A model generated the notes under the pieces. That model did no database searches and was not told where the DNA came from. It saw nothing but the letters and a program-made list of their open reading frames with translations. A stretch of 64,000 nucleotides of DNA. Source: Clostridium sp. DL-VIII. Lineage in GTDB: Bacteria; Bacillota; Clostridia; Clostridiales; Clostridiaceae. Location of the stretch: positions 2,704,679 to 2,768,678 of the forward strand of contig NZ_CM001240.1 in assembly GCF_000230835.1 (NCBI RefSeq), written 5' to 3'. A program made the translations under genes and the position numbers. Positions 56,487 to 64,000 of the stretch are shown piece after piece. Each line of letters begins with the position of its first letter. Positions within the stretch are counted from its first letter, which is position 1.

Positions 56487-56789
56487 TATTAAATTTAAAA
56501 CCTGCAGCGTATGTTATATCGGCAAGAAGAGCAGGAACAACTGCAACTTATAATCAATTAAATAAATATTTTGTTTTAATGCAGATGCCAATTGTTTCGT
56601 CACAGTATTGGAATATGGTTCACGGTGTTACTTCCTGAGCAAGTAAAACAGGATATAGAAGGACTTCAGACTATGAGAACTTTAGGAAGAAATATGACAT
56701 TTTTCTTAAAATGTAAGGAAACTGGTCTAAAGATCGGTGCAAAGATGCCAGAGCGTGAAATAGGGATATTCACTAATTTTATAAGATAA
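56487..56789 (+). pseudogene. flavodoxin-family FMN oxidoreductase, 3' remnant
   Basis: Frames read LKPAAYVISARRAGTTATYN, LMQMPIVSSQYWNMVHG and, after a frameshift near 56630, EQVKQDIEGLQTMRTLGRNM and FTNFIR. This is the C-terminal half of an NAD(P)H-dependent flavodoxin-fold oxidoreductase; the N-terminus is absent. The same C-terminus survives alone at 25278-25472. The related gene that follows (56911) covers a comparable protein, so this is one of several copies. Confidence 0.7.
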
Positions 56790-56910
56790 ACATACGATGT
56801 CATAATATATTGTGAGAATTTACCAAATAAAGTGAAATCATCGAACAAGTATGTAAAATAGATACCTGATGCAGATGATAAATATATAGATAGAAAGAGG
56901 AGTGACAGTC

Positions 56911-57467
56911 ATGAAAAAATATTATTTATTACTACTACACCTACAGTCGGAGGTAACGGTGATACATTGATCGAAGCCGCTATGGAAGCGGCGAAGGAAA
57001 AAGGATCAAAAGTTCAAAGAGTAGATGTGAGGGATAAGAATATCTGTTCGTGCAAAGCTTGTTATAAATGTAAAGATAGTGGTAAATGTGTACAAGAAGA
57101 TGATTTTTCTCAATTACTAAATTTAATACACGAAAGTGATGGAATTATTGCTGAAGCACCAATCTATTATAACTGCATGGCTGCACAGGCTATTACAGTA
57201 ATTGATCGTTTTTGCTGTACATTTAGCTGTCCTTCCTATCAACTTGGTTTAAAGAAAAAGGTGGGGATTTTGTTGACCTGTACAGGGTCTTCAACTGAAG
57301 AAATGAAACGTCATGTTAATAATATATTAACGCTTCCAAGCCTTCAAAGATCCATTGAAGAATTTAAAACAGAAGTGTTTACAAATTGTGGTTCTGCAGA
57401 TTCTTGTTTACACAATAAAGAATATTTGCAACACGCTCGTATGATTGGAGAATGGGTTACAGAATAA
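56911..57467 (+). pseudogene. flavodoxin-family oxidoreductase with a start-region frameshift
   Basis: AGAGGAGTGACAGTC and an ATG at 56911 are in place, but only six A follow. With seven A the frame would read MKKILFITTTPTVGGNGDTL and run straight into IEAAMEAAKEKGSKVQRVDV and the rest to 57467. The body has CSCKACYKCKDSGKC, a Cys cluster common in this FMN-reductase subgroup, and YYNCMAAQAITVIDRFC. A truncated product from a TTG at 56967 would lack the flavin phosphate loop. One missing A in a homopolymer could also be a sequencing slip or a phase switch. Confidence 0.75.
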
Positions 57468-57568
57468 AATATACAGCTGCAGATATTGTGTGTTGGAATT
57501 TCAACAATACTAAATGTATAAAATACATCTATATTAAAAACAAAGAAAAAGAATAGGAGAGGATAGAG

Positions 57569-58045
57569 ATGGTAAAAAGTTTAATTGCATACTTTTCAGA
57601 CTCCGGAAATACAGAAGTAATAGCAAATATAATAAATGATAAGGTAAAAGGTGATTTGTTTAAAATTGATACAGTAGAAGTGTATCCAACTAATTATCAT
57701 GAAGTAGTTGAAGTGGCTAAGAAAGAAAAAGAAATTAACAGTAGACCGAAACTATCAACTAAAGTAGAGAATATGAGTTCTTATAATGTAATATATATTG
57801 GCTTTCCAAATTGGTGGAGCACAATGCCGATGGGTGTATTTACATTCTTAGAATCATATGATTTCTCTGATAAGATTATTATTCCATTTTGTACCCATGG
57901 AGGAGGTGGAATGGGTAACAGTCAAGTGGACATAAAGAAACTTTGTTCAAAATCAAATGTTTTAAGAGGATTTTCAATTAGTGGAGGTAGCGTGAGTATG
58001 TCAGAAGAAGTATCAAGGTGTCTCCAGAAATTAGGAATGATTTAA
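57569..58045 (+). CDS. flavodoxin
   Basis: A 158-residue complete flavodoxin with the phosphate loop YFSDSGNTEVIA (residues 8-19) and the aromatic loop GFPNWWSTMPMGVFTFLES near 88-106. It ends CLQKLGMI. AGGAGAGG precedes the ATG. It is cytoplasmic, and 34 bases later an aldo/keto reductase starts, so the two are probably one transcription unit. Flavodoxin may supply electrons for a partner enzyme not identified here. Confidence 0.92.
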   Translation: MVKSLIAYFSDSGNTEVIANIINDKVKGDLFKIDTVEVYPTNYHEVVEVAKKEKEINSRPKLSTKVENMSSYNVIYIGFPNWWSTMPMGVFTFLESYDFSDKIIIPFCTHGGGGMGNSQVDIKKLCSKSNVLRGFSISGGSVSMSEEVSRCLQKLGMI

Positions 58046-58079
58046 TAAATAAAAGATAGTGAAAGGTCGGGATTAAAAA

Positions 58080-59045
58080 ATGAAAAAACGTAAATTAGGA
58101 AATAGTAATCTTGAGGTCTCTGGAATTGGTCTAGGATGTATGGGGATGGATCATGCTTATGGACAAGCAGCAGACCGTGAAGAGATGATTCGATTGATTC
58201 GCAGGGCAGTTGAATTAGGATGTAACTTTTTTGATACAGCTGTTGTTTACGGTAAATCCAATGAAGAGTTATTAGGTGAAGCATTAGCGCCATTGAGAAA
58301 TCAAGTTGTTATTGCTACAAAATTTGGTATTACTGGCCAAGAAATTGTTGATGGAAAACCTCAAAATATCTTAGATAGTAGACCTGAATCTATTAGAGAA
58401 CAAGTAAAAGGGTCTTTAAAAAGATTAAAGGTTGATTGTATTGATTTATATTATCAACATAGAGTTGATCCTAAAGTAGAACCTGAAGTTGTTGCTGGAG
58501 TAATAAAAGAATTAATCGCTGAAGGAAAAATCAAAGCATGGGGATTATCAAATGCACCAATCGGTTATATGAGACGTGCTCATGCAGTATGTCCATTAGT
58601 GGCTATTGAAAATCAATATTCAATGGTGTGGAGAGAGCCAGAAAAAGAATTGTTTGATTTATGTGAAGAATTAGGTATTTCATTTGTTGCTTATAGTCCT
58701 TTAGGTAATGGATTCTTAAGTGGTAAGTATACAAAGAATACAAAATATCAAGAAGGTGACTTCAGAAGTTTCATGGGAAGATTCAAGCCTGAAGTTATGG
58801 ACCATAATCAATCATTATTGGATTTAATCTCAAAAGTAGCTAAAAGTAAAAATGTAACATCAGCACAAATCGTATTAGCTTGGGAATTGGCTCAAAAACC
58901 TTATATTATTCCGATTCCTGGTACAACCAAAATGCATAGGTTAGAAGAAAATCTGGGAGCTGATAATATAACATTAACGGAGGAAGAATTAGCTAGTATT
59001 AATGAAGCTTTATCTAAAATTGATATAGATGAAACACATTTTTAA
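58080..59045 (+). CDS. aldo/keto reductase (YajO/IolS-like)
   Basis: A 321-residue NADPH-dependent aldo/keto reductase. The catalytic Asp52, Tyr57 (DTAVVYGKSNEE), Lys81 (ATKFG) and a His in YYQHRVD make the tetrad; IPGTTKMHRLEEN is the cofactor-phosphate site. GAAAGGTCGGG lies before the ATG. It differs from the reductase at 42730 in length and family, so the island holds two AKR subtypes. Likely substrates are aldehydes or ketones; no specific one can be named. Confidence 0.92.
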   Translation: MKKRKLGNSNLEVSGIGLGCMGMDHAYGQAADREEMIRLIRRAVELGCNFFDTAVVYGKSNEELLGEALAPLRNQVVIATKFGITGQEIVDGKPQNILDSRPESIREQVKGSLKRLKVDCIDLYYQHRVDPKVEPEVVAGVIKELIAEGKIKAWGLSNAPIGYMRRAHAVCPLVAIENQYSMVWREPEKELFDLCEELGISFVAYSPLGNGFLSGKYTKNTKYQEGDFRSFMGRFKPEVMDHNQSLLDLISKVAKSKNVTSAQIVLAWELAQKPYIIPIPGTTKMHRLEENLGADNITLTEEELASINEALSKIDIDETHF

Positions 59046-59242
59046 TAAATTAAAGAAATTTTTGCATTAGCAATTTAAATTAATATTTGTAACACAGGTC
59101 GAAAAAATTATAAAAGCAGTCTACTTCGAGTTACTCAAATGTATTATAGTGATAATATAACAACAAATTCAGTTGTGCAAAGATAGTTCTGCTTAAGTTA
59201 AATAACGAAAAGCAGAAAAAATTAGAATAAAGGAGAAATTAG

Positions 59243-60040
<798 letters not shown>

Positions 60041-60639
60041 AATTAATGCGTATATAGTAAGAACTATCTGATACAATCGGGTAGTTCTTACTGCATAATA
60101 TATATATAATGGAACTTAAAGACAAAGTAGAAGCTCATAGTAGTTCTTCTATATCCAGAAAAGGAAGAAGTAATGTCAATTAATCTTGTTTGGACTAAGG
60201 AATAAGTAAAAACTCCCAAATACCAAAAGATAATATCTTTAAGAGCTAAAAGTTATTATTAGGCTGAAATTACATTTATACAATATCTAAATTAATTTAT
60301 CTTACAGTGAGTGGCTTTTCTATATGTTAAAACGGCTGTTTTTTTATTAAGGACAAGCATTATACTATCCCAATAGCGACGACTGTCAGACAGCCTTGAA
60401 ATAAAGAGCTTGTAGTTGTGAGTTTAAAATACAAAACTTACCATCATAAACAAAGTAACTTTATAAAAAATATTTTTATTCTGAAATAGCTCTGATATAA
60501 CTTGTGAAAAATTATGTAAGATAACAAAAAATATATCCATTCAAAAGCCTACATGGATGATTATATCTGTGTAGGCCTTTTTCAGTTCTTAAAAATTTTT
60601 TTACGGATAATATGTATTTCCTGCAACTACGCATTAAGA
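60041..60639. other. intergenic region with two hairpins
   Basis: No gene recognised. A hairpin at 60056-60092 (AGTAAGAACTA / TAGTTCTTACT) follows the AKR pseudogene, and a clear terminator lies at 60543-60582. Confidence 0.55.
60543..60582 (+). terminator. rho-independent terminator
   Basis: Arms AAGCCTACA / TGTAGGCCTT enclose a 16-base loop and are followed by a T-run. Confidence 0.8.
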
Positions 60640-60644
60640 ACGTA

Positions 60645-60786
60645 TGGATGGAAATTTCAATGTGTTTGATTTTGTGCTGGGATGGTGAGATGAAAGCGAT
60701 TGTTGCACTGGATGAAGGGAAAAGTTTGTTTTTGGCTCACTATGATCCGGGGATAGTTGAAAGGCTGATCAGCCTGCGAAGATAAG
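60645..60786 (+). pseudogene. aldo/keto reductase C-terminal remnant
   Basis: NFNVFDFVLGW and, one frame over, MKAIVALDEGKSLFLAHYDP then RLISLRR match the C-terminal 45 residues of the AKR at 59244-60040 ([33 protein letters not shown]). A frameshift and the loss of everything upstream make it dead. It records another duplication. Confidence 0.7.
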
Positions 60787-60789
60787 TAA

Positions 60790-61231
60790 GTGTATTAATG
60801 AATGTTCTAACGTTTTGGTTGGAACCGCCGTAGCTTTTTTCTCGTTCCAAATCAAGACTTTTTGTATTAAAATAATTGTATCAAGGCAGTTGCTTTTGTA
60901 ATGAAAAGTCGCTGATTGAGTGAGTACTATTCAAAGAGTGGAAGAAATTGAGAAGATTTTTAAATTAGAAAGTTTAATGGTAAGTAGCAAGTTGCAGCAG
61001 TTGGTGGAGAAAATATCCATTAAACATATCGAAGCATCAAATTAAATCAGCTCCTAATAAGAGATGGGGAATTTAAGCAAACATATCCGGGACTGATAAA
61101 GTAGTATGTAGGATAAGAAAACGTTATATTCATAAGGTGAAATTCAAATTATAAGGAATGCGGCGCGTAGCTTTTTTTAGTTTGGATTTTCTTTATATAA
61201 TAATAAAATCATGAACAATGGAGGAATTTAC
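60790..61231. other. leader region of the second EIIBCA
   Basis: No recognised gene. A hairpin near 60818-60848 (TTGGAAC / GTTCCAA) and a T-run at about 61171-61177, both next to GTAGCTTTTTT, could be transcription attenuators. No LicT-type RAT is visible. A 41-codon frame at 60920-61046 (ending ISIKHIEASN) is an unassigned relic. Confidence 0.4.
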
Positions 61232-63124
61232 ATGGATTATTCAGTAATTGCAAAAAAAATCCTGGACAAAGTGGGTGGCGAGAAAAACATCATAAGTGTT
61301 ACACATTGTATGACCAGGCTTCGTTTTGTATTAAAGAACGAAGAAATGGTAAGTGATGATCAGATAAAAGCTATTAAAGGGGTAGCTGGAGTGATGAAAA
61401 AAGCCGGTCAATACCAGATTATCATAGGGAATGATGTGGCAAAATGTTACCAGGAACTCTTAAAACTTGGGAACTTCAAGGACTCTTCAAATGGAAATCC
61501 GTTGAATAAGCCGAAACAGAACCCAGTGATGGCGATTCTTGATGTAATATCGGGTTGCATGGCACCTATCATACCAGCAATCATTGGAGCAGGTATGATT
61601 AAAGTTTTAATTATTATTATGGGATTCTTTGTGCCTGATACTAATCAGACCATGCAGCTTTTAACGGTTATGGGTGATTGTGCTTTCTATTTTATGCCTG
61701 TGCTTATTGCATATTCTGCAGGGAAGAAGTTTAACACGAATCCATATATGGTGGCAGCAGTGGCAGGTGTGCTTTTACATCCGAATTTCATTGCACTCCT
61801 TAACAATGCAACAGGAGGTGTGTATTTTCTTGGAATTCCTGTAACGTCGGCCAGCTATTCGTCTACCATCATTCCGATTATCTTAACAGCATGGGGGATG
61901 TCCTATATTGAAAAGCTGGTGGAGAAGATTACTCCATCTGTAACTAAGAATTTTTTAAAGCCTGCATTGATTTTACTTATTTCTGCACCAGTAGCATTTA
62001 TTATTTTAGGACCTCTTGGTTCTCTTATTGGAAATGGTCTTGCAGTAGTAGTACTTGGTATTCAGAACCATGCAAGTGTTGTGGCCATGATTATAATGGC
62101 ATCAGCTATGCCGTTTATTGTTATGACAGGCATGCATTGGGCATTTATACCAGTGACAATGGCAGCATTAGCAACACCAGTTGGGGAGTCTCTTATGCTT
62201 CCGGCTATGTTGATAAGCAATTTGGCACAAGGATCTGCCTGTATGGCAGTAGCATTGAAATCTAAAAACAGTAATATGAAACAGATTGCATCTGCATCAG
62301 GATTTTCTGCGTTGCTGGCAGGAGTGACAGAGCCTGGCTTGTATGGAGTGAGTATTCCGCTTAAGAGGCCTATGGCAGCAATCTGTATAGCTAGCGGTAT
62401 TACCGGTGCCTTTGCTGGATTTGTAAGGCTCGCAGCACATGCGTTTGCAACACCTTCTATAGTGTCGCTTCCGCAGTTCCTCAGTCCTGAAAAATCCAAT
62501 AATATTGTGATGGCATTTGTGACAGCTGGAATTGCTATTGTACTTTCTTTCGTGCTTACATGGTTTATGGGATTTGAGGATCCGGTAGAAGTAGAGGAAA
62601 ATGATAAAACAGAAGATTTGAGAGAACAGACAGATGCAAAAAAAAAGAAATTGGATACAGAAAATTTAATTGAAGGAAACACTATATATTCTCCTGTTTC
62701 TGGAAAAACAATTCCCTTGAGTCAGGTGAACGATGCTACCTTTTCTACAGAGATGATTGGAAAAGGATTCGCCATTATTCCCAGTGAAGGAAAGGTGTAT
62801 GCTCCATTTGATGGGGAAGTGGCAGCAATTTTTGCAACCAAACATGCCTTGGGTCTTAAATCAGACAACGGCATAGAACTGTTGATTCATGTAGGATTAG
62901 AGACTGTAAGTTTAAATGGTAAGCATTTTACTGCTCATGTAAAAAATGAACAGAAAATCAAAAGGGGCGATTTGATGCTGGAGTTTGATCTAGAAGCAAT
63001 AACAGAGGATGGATATGAAACGGTTACACCAGTCATTGTTAGTAATACGGCAGATTATTCAGAAATTATATCCCTGACCGACAAGGATGTCAAGGCTCTG
63101 GAGCCAGTAATGAAGGTAATGTAA
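61232..63124 (+). CDS. PTS beta-glucoside permease EIIBCA (2)
   Basis: A 630-residue paralogue of the permease at 21004 with the same EIIB-EIIC-EIIA order. Cys26 in HCMTRLRF and His553 in LIHVGLETV are the phosphorylation sites, and the EIIC motifs TGMHWAF and GVTEPGLYG are intact. TGGAGGAATTTAC supports the ATG at 61232. Its codon use is more GC-rich than copy 1, hinting at a separate origin. The hydrolase gene that should follow is dead, so its phosphorylated product must be cleaved by another enzyme, perhaps the GH1 at 23061. Confidence 0.92.
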   Translation: MDYSVIAKKILDKVGGEKNIISVTHCMTRLRFVLKNEEMVSDDQIKAIKGVAGVMKKAGQYQIIIGNDVAKCYQELLKLGNFKDSSNGNPLNKPKQNPVMAILDVISGCMAPIIPAIIGAGMIKVLIIIMGFFVPDTNQTMQLLTVMGDCAFYFMPVLIAYSAGKKFNTNPYMVAAVAGVLLHPNFIALLNNATGGVYFLGIPVTSASYSSTIIPIILTAWGMSYIEKLVEKITPSVTKNFLKPALILLISAPVAFIILGPLGSLIGNGLAVVVLGIQNHASVVAMIIMASAMPFIVMTGMHWAFIPVTMAALATPVGESLMLPAMLISNLAQGSACMAVALKSKNSNMKQIASASGFSALLAGVTEPGLYGVSIPLKRPMAAICIASGITGAFAGFVRLAAHAFATPSIVSLPQFLSPEKSNNIVMAFVTAGIAIVLSFVLTWFMGFEDPVEVEENDKTEDLREQTDAKKKKLDTENLIEGNTIYSPVSGKTIPLSQVNDATFSTEMIGKGFAIIPSEGKVYAPFDGEVAAIFATKHALGLKSDNGIELLIHVGLETVSLNGKHFTAHVKNEQKIKRGDLMLEFDLEAITEDGYETVTPVIVSNTADYSEIISLTDKDVKALEPVMKVM

Positions 63125-63134
63125 GAGAGGAAAT

Positions 63135-63400
63135 GAAGATTAATATAAGATTTTGGAAAAGACTTTTATGGGGAGACATAATATCGGCAAATCAGTGTGA
63201 AGGCGATGGAAATTGATTTTTATCAACAATATAATGGAGATATTTATTAGTTACTAAAATAGATTCCAAAGTGTTTTGTACGTTCGTTGCCTAGAATCGC
63301 ATTTCTCCCAATGGTGATAATGAAATACCACCTAAAGCTTTATAAAAAGGTGATAGACTAAAACATGGAGTGTTTGATTAGATAGGATAATGGGCATACT
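63135..63400 (+). pseudogene. GH1 6-phospho-beta-glucosidase remnant
   Basis: LLWGDIISANQCEGDGN, IDFYQQYNGDIY and PNGDNEIPPKAL match N-terminal blocks of GH1 enzymes (compare [35 protein letters not shown] at 23061). Deletions, stops and frameshifts separate them. Both catalytic glutamates are gone. Confidence 0.75.
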
Positions 63401-63486
63401 TCATGAATCGTGCTAACCTTTAAAAATGTCTGTTGAAAAATAATTTGGAATTATTTATATGTTAGAAGAAGGGATGGATACAGTAT

Positions 63487-64000
63487 ATGAAAAGAAAAGG
63501 TTTGATAAAAGCATGTATCTTAGGAATATCATTTATATTGCTAACCGGATGTGCGAATAATACACAAACGAAGGCAGAAAGCCAGAGCGAGGCATCAGCG
63601 GATGAAGTAAAAGCCGTATCACAGGCATTTGTAGATGTATCTGCAGGCACATTGATGGGATATAAGGAAGGAAATGTCTATAATTTTAAGGGGATTCCAT
63701 ATGCTACAGCGGAACGATTTAAAAATCCTACCCCGATTACTTCCTATGAGAATAATTTTCATTCAGCACTTACTTATGGGGAAGTTTTCACCACAGGACA
63801 GAACGCTTGCAAGCACTGGGCATGTTAACCCATATGAATTTTTTACACCTTCAAATGGAACGGCGGACATGGTCGGCAATGAAAACTGCCAGTATTTGAA
63901 TGTATGGACGAATAATTTAAAAGAAGACAAGCCAGTTATAGTCTTTTTTCATGGCGGAGGACTGAATAATGGTGCTTCCAGTGAGCTATCCTTCTATACG
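63487..64000 (+). pseudogene. lipoprotein type B carboxylesterase, frameshifted, runs off the window
   Basis: The frame starts with a lipoprotein signal (Cys22 after FILLTG), then VDVSAGTLMGYKEGNVYNFK and GIPYATAERFKNP, a type B carboxylesterase N-terminus. It stops at 63828. Similarity continues in another frame with GHVNPYEFFTPSNG, NENCQYLNVWTNN and VIVFFHGGGLNNG to the window edge, so a frameshift lies near 63800-63815. The nucleophile region is beyond the window. It is distinct from the esterases at 28941 and 35877 in being a lipoprotein. Confidence 0.75.

Noticed and set aside
60790..61231. LicT-type antiterminator upstream of the second EIIBCA
   Set aside because: Hairpins and T-runs exist, but the conserved GGATTGTTACTG...GGC-AACC pattern was not found.
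62062..62682. 206-codon minus-strand ORF
   Set aside because: It is a shadow of the EIIBCA gene; the plus strand has the clear domains.

Overview
The window is AT-rich (roughly 30% GC) with strong AGGAGG-type ribosome binding sites, phosphotransferase (PTS) sugar uptake, LicT-type antitermination and a split transketolase. This points to a saccharolytic Firmicute close to Clostridium sensu stricto. I saw no rRNA, tRNA, CRISPR array or phage module. Coding density is uneven: compact operons alternate with long stretches of decaying genes and transposon relics.

Region 1 (1-8,034) is a sugar-phosphate operon. It has a divergent DeoR regulator, then a cupin-type phosphoglucose isomerase, an AlsE-like hexulose-phosphate 3-epimerase, a mannitol/fructose-type PTS EIIA, 6-phosphofructokinase, both halves of a split transketolase and a phosphohexomutase. 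The first gene has a perfect consensus promoter. Region 2 (8,035-17,350) holds a complete lactose/cellobiose-type PTS (EIIA, EIIB, EIIC) and two small paralogous proteins set among relics: a C45 acyltransferase, IS3 and IS200 transposases, a 5'-truncated DeoR gene, a group IIC intron fragment placed directly after a terminator, an ECF sigma/anti-sigma pair, and a 366 bp MITE-like element.

Region 3 (17,350-25,500) has a DUF362 protein under a MerR-type promoter, a degenerate MerR gene, and a textbook beta-glucoside operon: licT flanked by two antiterminator/terminator switches, EIIBCA and a GH1 6-phospho-beta-glucosidase. A histidine phosphatase follows under another MerR-type promoter. Region 4 (25,500-37,620) is a tandem duplication of a FIST sensor, soluble chemoreceptor, AraC regulator and secreted carboxylesterase cassette. 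The first copy carries an intact IS982-family element with a 9 bp target duplication and a deletion fusing FIST to AraC. Between the copies lie a MerR gene with its own promoter and remnants of an aldo/keto reductase and a carboxymuconolactone decarboxylase (CMD).

Region 5 (37,620-60,800) is a redox and hydrolase island: LtrA, many flavodoxin-fold proteins (two of them lipoproteins), aldo/keto reductases, CMD and cupin proteins exported from the cytoplasm, several alpha/beta hydrolases, a flavin reductase, a DUF4405 membrane protein, an MFS transporter, an SDR and a TetR regulator with duplicated operators. At least ten genes here are frameshifted or truncated. Four copies of a roughly 50-115 bp spacer repeat occur across regions 4 and 5. 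Region 6 (60,800-64,000) has a second EIIBCA, a dead GH1 gene and the start of a frameshifted lipoprotein carboxylesterase that runs off the window.

The likely theme is uptake of sugars and plant-derived glycosides or esters, combined with a MerR/TetR-controlled response to reactive carbonyls or aromatics. The redox island has expanded by repeated local duplication followed by decay.
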